From Chloroflexota bacterium (GTDB lineage Bacteria > Chloroflexota > Limnocylindria > P2-11E), in the NCBI GenBank assembly GCA_005883625.1, contig VBDU01000075.1, positions 1 through 46,231 of the forward strand: a DNA stretch of 46,231 bases, written 5' to 3'. The notes under the pieces were generated by a model. It was not told where the DNA came from. It worked only from the letters and a program-made list of their open reading frames with translations, and ran no database searches. Positions 16,748 to 23,806 of this stretch are shown here, piece by piece; position 1 is the first letter of the stretch; each line of letters starts with the position of its first letter. The position numbers and the translations under genes were made by a program.

Positions 16748-18003
16748 GCGCGGCCACCGACCTGGTGCCGGGCGCCGTCGCCGACGGCGTCGCCGACGAC
16801 ACCCGCGCGCTCCAGACAGCCATCGACGAGACGGCGCGCGGGGGCGGAGGGACCGTCCGGATCCCGGCCGGGCGCTATCTGACGGGCTCGCTCACGCTGC
16901 GGGACGACATCACCCTGCACCTCGAAGCGGGCGCTGTCCTTCTCGGGAGCCACGACCCGGCGGACTACCCGGTGATCGAAGCCCGCTGGGAGGGCCGCCA
17001 CCAGCTCACGCACGCCCCGCTCATCGGCGGTCGCGGCCTGCGGAACGTCGCGATCACCGGACGCGGCACGATCGACGGTCGGGGTGCGCCCTGGTGGGCG
17101 AGGCATCGCGCGGGGACGCTCGAGCATCCGCGGCCACGCCTCATCTCGTTCGCCGAGTCCACGAACGTGCTCGTGGACGGCATCACGGCGACGAACTCGC
17201 CGGCGTGGACGATCAATCCCGTGCGCTGCCAGAACGTGACCGTGACCCGCGTGACCATCACCAATCCCGCCGATTCGCCGAACACCGACGGGATCAACCC
17301 GGACTCGTGCCGGGACGTGCGCATCTCCGACTGCCACATCGACGTCGGCGACGACTGCATCACCCTGAAATCCGGCATCGAGACAGAGGATCCGTCCAGG
17401 CGCGGGCCCTGCGAGGGCGTCGCGATCACGAACTGCACGATGGCGCACGGGCACGGCGGGGTCGTCATCGGCAGCGAGACGAGCGGGGACGTCCGCGACG
17501 TCGTCATCGCGAACTGCGTCTTCACGGGGACCGAGCGCGGCATCCGGATCAAGACCCGGCGCGGTCGGGGCGGCGTCATCGAGGACGTGCGCGCCTCGAA
17601 CATCGTGATGCGCGACGTCCTCGTCCCGTTCACGATCAACCTCTACTACAACTCCCGCGCGAAGGGCGACGCCCTCGTCGCCGACAAGGGCCCTCGCCCG
17701 GTCGACGACGGGACGCCCCGCGTGCGCCGGGTCCGCTACGGAGACATCACCGCACGCGACGCGCACTACGCCGCCGCGTTCCTCTGGGGACTGCCCGAGA
17801 TGCCGATCGAGGACGTTGCCTTCAGCGACGTCGCGATCGTCATGGCGGCGAACGCGCGCGCCGGCGTCCCCGAGTACGCCGACGGCCTCGAGCCGATGCG
17901 GCGCGCCGGCTTCTTCGCACGCAACCTGCGGCGCCTGCGCCTCGATCGGGTCGAGGTCAGCGGGCAGGACGGGGAGCCGTTCGTGCTCCGGGACGTGAGC
18001 TGA
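16744..18003 (+). CDS. GH28-family (exo-)polygalacturonase, cytoplasmic
   Basis: 419-residue right-handed beta-helix glycoside hydrolase family 28 enzyme. All four family motifs are present: N180-T-D-G, the catalytic D203-D204 in GDDCIT, H237 in GHGG, and R268-I-K270. It hydrolyses galacturonide linkages. No signal peptide or membrane segment is seen, so it should act in the cytoplasm on imported oligogalacturonides, pointing to an exo-type enzyme or rhamnogalacturonan variant. The GTG start overlaps the permease stop. The neighbouring GH105 gene completes oligouronide breakdown. Confidence 0.92.
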   Translation: MSAATDLVPGAVADGVADDTRALQTAIDETARGGGGTVRIPAGRYLTGSLTLRDDITLHLEAGAVLLGSHDPADYPVIEARWEGRHQLTHAPLIGGRGLRNVAITGRGTIDGRGAPWWARHRAGTLEHPRPRLISFAESTNVLVDGITATNSPAWTINPVRCQNVTVTRVTITNPADSPNTDGINPDSCRDVRISDCHIDVGDDCITLKSGIETEDPSRRGPCEGVAITNCTMAHGHGGVVIGSETSGDVRDVVIANCVFTGTERGIRIKTRRGRGGVIEDVRASNIVMRDVLVPFTINLYYNSRAKGDALVADKGPRPVDDGTPRVRRVRYGDITARDAHYAAAFLWGLPEMPIEDVAFSDVAIVMAANARAGVPEYADGLEPMRRAGFFARNLRRLRLDRVEVSGQDGEPFVLRDVS

Positions 18004-18006
18004 GAC

Positions 18007-19131
18007 GTGCGCACCGTGACGGCGGCGTGGTCGACGCGGGCCGCCGACGCCCTCCTGCGGCGCGAGCCGGTCGTCGGGACACGCTGGGCGTACGAATGGG
18101 CGACCTTGCTCAAAGGCGTCGATCAGGTCCGGCGAGCGACCGGCGACCAGCGGTACCTCCAGTACATCAGGTCGAACCTCGACCGCTTCGTCCACGACAG
18201 CACGATCGCGACGTACTCGCGCGAGGCGTTCGACCTGGACAGCGTCGCCGGCGGTCCTCTCCTACTCTCGCTCCACCGGGAGACCGGTGACGAGCGCTAC
18301 CGCGCGGCCGCCCAGGTCCTGGGCGAGCAGCTGCGCGCTCAGCCGCGCACGCCGAGCGGCGGCTTCTGGCACAAGCGCATCTACCCCGACCAGATGTGGC
18401 TCGACGGCATCTACATGGCCGGCCCGTTCTACGCCGAGCTCGCGGTCGCGTTCGCCGAGCCCTCGGCTCTCGACGACGTCGCGAGGCAGGTCACCCTCAT
18501 CGCCGAGCGGACGCGCGACGAGCGCACCGGTCTGCTGCGCCACGCCTGGGACGAGAGCAAGCGCGAGCGCTGGGCCGATCCGGCGACCGGGCGTTCGCCG
18601 AGCTCGTGGGGCCGCGCGCTCGGGTGGTTCGCGATGGCGCTCGCAGACATCCTGGAGCTGCTGCCCGCACGCTCGGCGCAGCGCGATCGCATCGCGCCGA
18701 TCTTCGGGGAGACGATGGCTGCCGCGATGCGTGTCCAGGACGAGCAGACCAGGCTCTGGTGGCAGGTGCTCGACCAGGGCGGGCGGGAAGGCAACTACCT
18801 CGAGGCCTCGGCCTCGGCGATGTTCGTCTACGCGGCCGCGAAGGGGGTCCGTCTCGGTCACCTGGCGCCGACGCATCTCGACTCCGCGCGCCAGGGCTAC
18901 GACGGCATCCTCCGGCGGTTCGTCTCGGCGAGCGCGGACGGCGACATCACGCTGCACGGCACCTGCGCGGGGACCGGCCTCGGCCGCCGGCCGGACGAGC
19001 CGGACATGACCTATCGGGACGGCTCCTACGAGTACTACGTGCACCGCCCCCTCGAGACGAACGATCACCGCGGCCTCGGCGCGTTCCTGATGGCGAGCGT
19101 CGAGCTCGAGCGCGCGTCCGGAACGCGGTGA
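18007..19131 (+). CDS. GH105 unsaturated rhamnogalacturonyl/uronyl hydrolase
   Basis: 374-residue glycoside hydrolase family 105 (YteR/YesR-like) enzyme. It removes the unsaturated uronic acid left by lyase cleavage through hydration of the double bond. Family segments are DQMWLDGIYMAGPFYAEL with the catalytic-type aspartate, the SSWGRALGWFAMAL block, and GTCAGTGLG / YRDGSYEYYV near the C-terminus. No signal peptide, consistent with cytoplasmic action after import. The GTG start lies 3 bases after the GH28 stop. A GH105 implies that some incoming oligomers are lyase products, which fits the lyase-family gene next door. Confidence 0.92.
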   Translation: MRTVTAAWSTRAADALLRREPVVGTRWAYEWATLLKGVDQVRRATGDQRYLQYIRSNLDRFVHDSTIATYSREAFDLDSVAGGPLLLSLHRETGDERYRAAAQVLGEQLRAQPRTPSGGFWHKRIYPDQMWLDGIYMAGPFYAELAVAFAEPSALDDVARQVTLIAERTRDERTGLLRHAWDESKRERWADPATGRSPSSWGRALGWFAMALADILELLPARSAQRDRIAPIFGETMAAAMRVQDEQTRLWWQVLDQGGREGNYLEASASAMFVYAAAKGVRLGHLAPTHLDSARQGYDGILRRFVSASADGDITLHGTCAGTGLGRRPDEPDMTYRDGSYEYYVHRPLETNDHRGLGAFLMASVELERASGTR

Positions 19132-20408
19132 GAGGTCTCGGTGCCGTCTCGCTCTCGCTCGCCGTCGTCGCGCTCGCAGCGTGCGCCGGCGCGCCGCCGG
19201 TGACCGCGACGCGATCTGGGCCGCCGGCGCCACCGGTCCTGCTCATGGATCGGGCCGCGCTCGCGGACGCGCGGGCCGGCGCGCTCGCCGGGCGCGCCGA
19301 TCTCGCACCGGCCATCACGGAGCTGCGCCGCGCCGCGGATATGGCCATGACGGCCACCCCGGTATCGGTCGCGGAGAAGACGGTCGCGGCGCCGTCGGGC
19401 GATCCGCACGACTACGTGAGCCTCAGCATCTACTGGTGGCCCGACCCGGCCAAGCCCGACGGGCTCCCCTACCTGCAGCGCGACGGCCAGGTCAATCCCG
19501 AGGCCACCGACATCCAGCGCTACGACGGGGCGAAGATCGTGCGCATGGTCGGCTCGGTCGAGACGCTCGCGCTCGCGGGGTTCCTGACCGGGGAGAGCGC
19601 GTACAGCGAGGCCGCGGCGCTCTGGCTGCGGACCTGGTTCCTCGACGAGCGGACCCGCATGAGTCCCTCGATGCGCTTCGCGCAGATCGTCCCGGGCCGC
19701 ACGGAGTCGCGCGGGACCGGGATCATCGAGAGCCGTCAGCTCATGCGCGCGGTCGACGCGGCGCTCCTGCTCGACGGGACGCCCGCGTGGCCCGCCGCCG
19801 ACCAGGCCGCGCTGCGAGACTGGTTCGCGCAGCTCGTGGACTGGCTCCTCGGCAGCGCGCAGGGCCAGATGGAAGGACGCGCGACCAACAACCACGGGAC
19901 CTGGTACGACGCGCAGGTCGCGGACTTCGCGCTGTTCGCGGGACGAGCCGACGTCGCGAAGGACACGCTCGCGCAGGTCGGCGCGAAGCGCGCCACGAAG
20001 CAGATCGCCGACGACGGCCATCAGCCGCTCGAGCTCGTGCGCACGCGATCCTTCCACTACAGCGCGTTCAACCTCCTCGCCTTCTGCGTCCTCGGCGACC
20101 TCGGCGACCGCGTCGGGGTGGACGTCTGGCACGCGTCGCCTCGCGTCCGCAACGGGATCGACTTCCTCACGCCGTATCGGGACGGCACGAAGGCCTGGCC
20201 GCATCCCGAGCTCAAGGACGTCGACTATCCAGCCGAGCTCGCGCCCATCCTCGCGCGTTCCGGGCGGGCCTACCCGGACGCCGGTTACGACCGGATGCTC
20301 GCGTCGCTCTCCGCGAAGCAGAGCGCTCTCGGTGCGCTGAAGCTGCGCCTCGGCGTGTTCGGCAGCCTCGGCGGCACGGCGAGCGCGCCGCCGCCCTGGG
20401 CGGTCTGA
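19128..20408 (+). CDS. PL5 alginate-lyase-family lipoprotein
   Basis: 426-residue lipoprotein of the alginate lyase (PL5-type alpha/alpha-barrel) family. The GTG start at 19128 overlaps the GH105 stop and begins a signal peptide with lipobox LAAC (C19). Catalytic features are N255-H256 in ATNNHGTWYD and the R305/R307...Y311 group in VRTRSFHYSAFN. PL5 enzymes cleave mannuronan; in this pectin-type operon the target may be another polyuronide (glucuronan, galacturonan), which is inference. Surface anchoring would let it make unsaturated oligomers for the neighbouring importer and GH105. Confidence 0.87.
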   Translation: MRGLGAVSLSLAVVALAACAGAPPVTATRSGPPAPPVLLMDRAALADARAGALAGRADLAPAITELRRAADMAMTATPVSVAEKTVAAPSGDPHDYVSLSIYWWPDPAKPDGLPYLQRDGQVNPEATDIQRYDGAKIVRMVGSVETLALAGFLTGESAYSEAAALWLRTWFLDERTRMSPSMRFAQIVPGRTESRGTGIIESRQLMRAVDAALLLDGTPAWPAADQAALRDWFAQLVDWLLGSAQGQMEGRATNNHGTWYDAQVADFALFAGRADVAKDTLAQVGAKRATKQIADDGHQPLELVRTRSFHYSAFNLLAFCVLGDLGDRVGVDVWHASPRVRNGIDFLTPYRDGTKAWPHPELKDVDYPAELAPILARSGRAYPDAGYDRMLASLSAKQSALGALKLRLGVFGSLGGTASAPPPWAV

Positions 20409-20458
20409 GAAGGAGCGCGGCGCCGGGCTGGCGCGCGGTAGGCCTCGATACTGTCGGC

Positions 20459-20896
20459 GTGCCGTACGTGGTCTCGAGCGACACGACGCACGTGGATCGC
20501 GACCTCGTGTACCGGTTCCTGCGCGATGAGGCGTACTGGTCGCTCGGCCTGCCGCGTGACGTCTTCGATCGCGGTCTCGAGCACTCGCTCTGCTTCTCGG
20601 CGTTCGACGGCGATCCGGCGCGCGGCGGAAAGCAGGCCGGGTTCGCGCGCGTCGTCACCGACCGGGCCACGTTCGCCTGGCTCTGCGACGTCTTCGTGCT
20701 GCCCGCGCACCGTGGCCGTGGCGTGAGCAAGCGGCTCCTGGACGCGGTCATGGCGCACCCCGACCTCGAGCGCGTGCGCAACTTCCTCCTCGCGACGCGC
20801 GACGCGCACGGGCTCTGCGAGCGCTACGGGTTCACGCCGCTCGCCGAGCCCGCGCGCTGGCTGGCGCTCCGCCGCCACTACCGCCCCGAGCCCTGA
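20459..20896 (+). CDS. GNAT-family N-acetyltransferase
   Basis: 145-residue GCN5-related acetyltransferase. The acetyl-CoA binding signature is VLPAHRGRGVSKRLLDAV, followed by NFLLATRDAHGLCERYGF as in small YiaC/ElaA-like members. The GTG at 20459 is preceded by GATACT ending 6 bases before it and by no RBS, so it may be transcribed separately as a leaderless message. Substrate unknown; no clear link to the uronide genes. Confidence 0.88.
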   Translation: MPYVVSSDTTHVDRDLVYRFLRDEAYWSLGLPRDVFDRGLEHSLCFSAFDGDPARGGKQAGFARVVTDRATFAWLCDVFVLPAHRGRGVSKRLLDAVMAHPDLERVRNFLLATRDAHGLCERYGFTPLAEPARWLALRRHYRPEP

Positions 20897-20919
20897 GTCT
20901 CTCGTACGACGGGGTCGCG

Positions 20920-20936
20920 GGCCGGCGGCTCCGGCC
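20920..20936. terminator. GC-rich hairpin between convergent genes
   Basis: GGCCGG-CGGCT-CCGGCC forms a perfect 6-bp stem with a 5-base loop in the 42-bp gap between the convergent acetyltransferase and YdeI-like genes. It could act in both directions. No U-tract is present, so it is a weak terminator prediction. Confidence 0.4.
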
Positions 20937-20938
20937 GA

Positions 20939-21490
20939 CTAGCGGACCATGCCGTAACGCTTGTTCTTCGCCGTCATCGCGACGAAGTACCGCAGGCGCT
21001 TGCGGAATTCGTCGGGCCGGTCCCGCGCGCCCTCGACCCAGCCGATCCTGATGCGCCGGTAGCTCGCGGGGAACCGCTGGAAGCGTGTCCACGCGCCCGG
21101 CGCCGCCCGCAGCGCGGCGCGCACGTCGGCCCGCATGCGGAGAGGCCGCGCCTTCAGCTGGTCGCCGAGCGCGCGCTGTCCCGCCTTCGTCATCCGACCG
21201 GCGGCGACGAGGCGGAGCGCCCGCTCGCGATTCATCGCCGACAGCTTGCTGTTCGGACGCCGCGGCGTGAAGCGCTGCGCGTAGCGGTCCTTGCCGAGCG
21301 CCTTGTTGATGCTGTCGATCCAGCCGAAGCAGAGCGCCTCGTCGACCGCGTCGTTGTAGGAGATCCGCGTCTTGCCGCTCGCCTTCTTCGGATAGACGAG
21401 CCAGATCTCCTTCTCACGCTTGGCGTGGCGGGCGAGCCAGCGCCGCCACTCGGCGCGGTCGCGAACGTAGAGAGTCGTCCCGACCTTCAT
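20939..21490 (-). CDS. YdeI/OmpD-associated-family protein
   Basis: 183-residue cytosolic protein. The N-terminal half (REKEIWLVYPKKASG, ISYNDAVDEALCFGWID, RYAQRFTPRRPNSKLS) matches the YdeI/OmpD-associated family. The C-terminal repeat-like part (AWTRFQRFPASYRRIRIGWVE...RPDEFRKRLRYFV) is also typical. The biochemical function is not established. Probably a single-gene unit; the start is 134 bp from a divergent acyl-CoA dehydrogenase. Confidence 0.85.
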   Translation of the reverse strand: MKVGTTLYVRDRAEWRRWLARHAKREKEIWLVYPKKASGKTRISYNDAVDEALCFGWIDSINKALGKDRYAQRFTPRRPNSKLSAMNRERALRLVAAGRMTKAGQRALGDQLKARPLRMRADVRAALRAAPGAWTRFQRFPASYRRIRIGWVEGARDRPDEFRKRLRYFVAMTAKNKRYGMVR

Positions 21491-21611
21491 CGGATGCCCT
21501 TGACGCTACGCTCCGGCGAGGTCTCTGCCGCGCCCGACGCGCGACGTCGAGGCTGACTCTCGGCCGGATCGGGGCGGCAGGCGCCAGACACGGAGCGAGC
21601 GGACGCTTCAA

Positions 21612-21617
21612 TAGACT
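21612..21617 (+). promoter_or_regulatory. Candidate -10 box (TAGACT) of a leaderless transcript
   Basis: TAGACT ends 7 bases before the ATG at 21625 and no RBS is present, the same geometry as at 3125-3130. Confidence 0.5.
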
Positions 21618-21624
21618 CGCGGCG

Positions 21625-22779
21625 ATGGACTTCGACCTCACCAGCGAGCAGCAGCAGATACGCAAGCTCGCCAAGGATTTCGCCGACCGGGAGATCGCGC
21701 CGGGCGCCCGCGAGCGCGATCGCGCCGAGAAGTTCCCGGCCGAGGTGCTGAAGAAGATGGCCCCGCTCGGGCTCCTTGGCGGGCCGGTCCCGGAGCAGTA
21801 CGGCGGGATGGGGGTGGACTACGTCTCGCACGCGCTCATCACCGAGGAGATCGGCCGCGTCGACTCGTCGGTCCGCACCACGCTCTCGGTGCAGATCTCG
21901 CTCGTCGAGCTCACGCTCCTGAAGTTCGGCACCGAGGAGCAGAAGCGCCGCTACCTCCCACGCCTCTGCAAAGGCGATCTCATCGGCTGCTTCGGCCTCA
22001 CCGAGCCCGAGGTCGGGAGCGACGCGACCAAGATCCGCGCCTCCGCGCGGCGCGACGGCGATGCGTGGGTGCTGCGCGGGCGGAAGACGTGGATCAGCAA
22101 CGGCTCGGTCTCGAACCTCGCGCTCGTCTTCGCCCAGACCGATCCGGCGAAGGAGCACAAGGGCATCGCCGCGTTCCTCCTCGAACGGGACGAACAACCC
22201 TACGGGAGTCAGCCGATCCATGGGAAGCTCGGTCTGCGCTCGTCCGATTCAAGCGAGCTGATCCTCGACGACGTCCGCGTCCCTGACGCGAACCGGCTCG
22301 GCCCGGTCGGGGACGGATTCAAGATCGCCATGGCGGCGCTCGACTCGGGCCGCTACTCCGTCGCGGCGGGCGCGGTCGGCGTGGCGCAGGCCTGCATCGA
22401 CGCGTCGGTCACGTACGCGACGCAGCGCAGGTCATTCGGCAAGCCGCTCGCCGGGCACCAGCTCGTGCAGGAGCTCATCGCCGACATGGTCGTCGAGACC
22501 GAGGCCGCGCGGCTCCTCGTGTGGCGCGCGGGCGACCTCAAGAACAAGGGCCGGCCGAACACGCGCGAGACGAGCATCGCCAAGCTGTACGCGAGCGAGA
22601 TCGCGCAGCGCGCGGCCGACAACGCGATCCAGATCCACGGCGGCTACGGCTTCAGCGACGAGTTCCCGGTGGAGCGGTACTGGCGCGACGCAAGAGTGAA
22701 CCGGCTCTACGAGGGGACGACCCAGATCCAGAAGCTCATCATCGGCCGCTTCGCCACGGGCATCGACGCGATCGCATGA
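21625..22779 (+). CDS. Acyl-CoA dehydrogenase
   Basis: 384-residue FAD-dependent acyl-CoA dehydrogenase, introducing a 2,3 double bond into an acyl-CoA and passing electrons to ETF. It has the flavin-binding FGLTEPEVGSD and WISNGSVSNLALVF segments and the C-terminal RLYEGTTQIQKL with E363 in the position of the catalytic base of short/medium-chain enzymes. Chain-length preference cannot be read from sequence; the sequence also resembles glutaryl-CoA dehydrogenase-like members in parts. Its stop overlaps the start of a small gene (ATGA), the first of two coupled downstream genes. Confidence 0.92.
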   Translation: MDFDLTSEQQQIRKLAKDFADREIAPGARERDRAEKFPAEVLKKMAPLGLLGGPVPEQYGGMGVDYVSHALITEEIGRVDSSVRTTLSVQISLVELTLLKFGTEEQKRRYLPRLCKGDLIGCFGLTEPEVGSDATKIRASARRDGDAWVLRGRKTWISNGSVSNLALVFAQTDPAKEHKGIAAFLLERDEQPYGSQPIHGKLGLRSSDSSELILDDVRVPDANRLGPVGDGFKIAMAALDSGRYSVAAGAVGVAQACIDASVTYATQRRSFGKPLAGHQLVQELIADMVVETEAARLLVWRAGDLKNKGRPNTRETSIAKLYASEIAQRAADNAIQIHGGYGFSDEFPVERYWRDARVNRLYEGTTQIQKLIIGRFATGIDAIA

Positions 22780-23078
22780 GCATGGCCTGGGAGGAGAGCG
22801 CCGAGGGCGTCCTCGCGACGCTCTGCCGCATGGTGCCGGAGACCCTGCGCGAGCTCGCGAAGTCGGCGGCGCGGGACGAGAGCGAGCTCGTGGCGAGCGA
22901 GCGTGACAGCGCGACGGTCGGCATCGACGACGTCGTCCGCGGCTGGATCCGCACGACTCCTCCCGAGCAGCGCAACAGCCTCGTCGCGGTCATCGAGGAC
23001 CTCGGCCTCGAGCCGGAGCGCTACGCCGAGGAGCTCGAGTCCGGCGAAGGCTGGGAGGAGGACGAGCAGACCGAGTGA
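22776..23078 (+). CDS. Small PCP_red-like domain protein
   Basis: 100-residue acidic protein between an acyl-CoA dehydrogenase and an SDR, overlapping each by 4 bases. The first 60 residues (MAWEESAEGVLATLCRMVPE, then KSAARDESELVASERD) resemble the stand-alone PCP_red domain, first named from the C-terminus of a protochlorophyllide reductase subunit. The remainder (VVRGWIRTTPPEQRNSLVAV) is helical, with an acidic tail. No catalytic residues can be assigned. Tight coupling suggests it works with, or is produced alongside, the two flanking enzymes. The family match is by eye and moderate. Confidence 0.65.
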   Translation: MSMAWEESAEGVLATLCRMVPETLRELAKSAARDESELVASERDSATVGIDDVVRGWIRTTPPEQRNSLVAVIEDLGLEPERYAEELESGEGWEEDEQTE

Positions 23079-23806
23079 GCTTCCGGCTCGAGCGCAAGGT
23101 CGCCGTCATCACCGGTGGCGCGCGCGGGATCGGCGCCGAGACGGCGCGTGTGTTCCGCGAGGCGGGCGCGACGGTCGTGACCTGGGACGTGAGCGAGGGC
23201 GCGGATGAGCGCGTCGACGTCACCGACCTCCGAGCGGTGCAGACCGCCGTGACGGAAGTCGTCGCCACGCATCAGCGGATCGACATCCTCGTCAACAACG
23301 CCGGGATCCTGCGCGACGCCCAGCTCGTACGGGTGAAGGACGGCGAGATCGCCGGCGGCATGAGCGAGGCCGAGTTCGACGCGGTCATCGCGGTGAACCT
23401 GCGCGGGGTCTTCGCGTGCACGCAGGCGGTGGCCCCCGTGATGATCCGGCAGCGCTACGGCCGCATCCTGAACGCGTCGTCGGTCGTCGGCCTCTACGGC
23501 AACTTCGGGCAGACGAACTACGTCGCGACGAAGGCCGCCGTCATCGGGATGACGAAGGTGTGGGCGCGCGAGCTCGGCCCGCGCGGAATCACCGTGAACG
23601 CGGTCGCGCCGGGCTTCATCGGGACCGAGATGGTGCGTCAGATGCCCGAGAAGATCCTCGCGACCATGGTCGAGCGCACGCCGCTGCGCCGGCTCGGCGA
23701 GCCGCGCGACGTCGCGAACGCATACCTCTTCCTCGCCTCGGACGAGGCGGGGTTCATCAACGGCGCCGTCCTCTCGGTGGACGGCGGGGTCGTCGTCGGC
23801 ACCTAG
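23075..23806 (+). CDS. SDR oxidoreductase (FabG / hydroxyacyl-CoA dehydrogenase-like)
   Basis: 243-residue classical short-chain dehydrogenase, with TGGARGIG (13-20), NNAGILRD (74-81), and the catalytic S136, Y149, K153. It is close to 3-oxoacyl-ACP reductase/3-hydroxyacyl-CoA dehydrogenases. After an acyl-CoA dehydrogenase in the same operon, a beta-oxidation-type role on 3-hydroxyacyl-CoA is plausible. The GTG start overlaps the previous stop. Its TAG stop is shared base-for-base with the convergent glycosyltransferase stop (CTAG, 23803-23806). Confidence 0.9.
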   Translation: MSFRLERKVAVITGGARGIGAETARVFREAGATVVTWDVSEGADERVDVTDLRAVQTAVTEVVATHQRIDILVNNAGILRDAQLVRVKDGEIAGGMSEAEFDAVIAVNLRGVFACTQAVAPVMIRQRYGRILNASSVVGLYGNFGQTNYVATKAAVIGMTKVWARELGPRGITVNAVAPGFIGTEMVRQMPEKILATMVERTPLRRLGEPRDVANAYLFLASDEAGFINGAVLSVDGGVVVGT

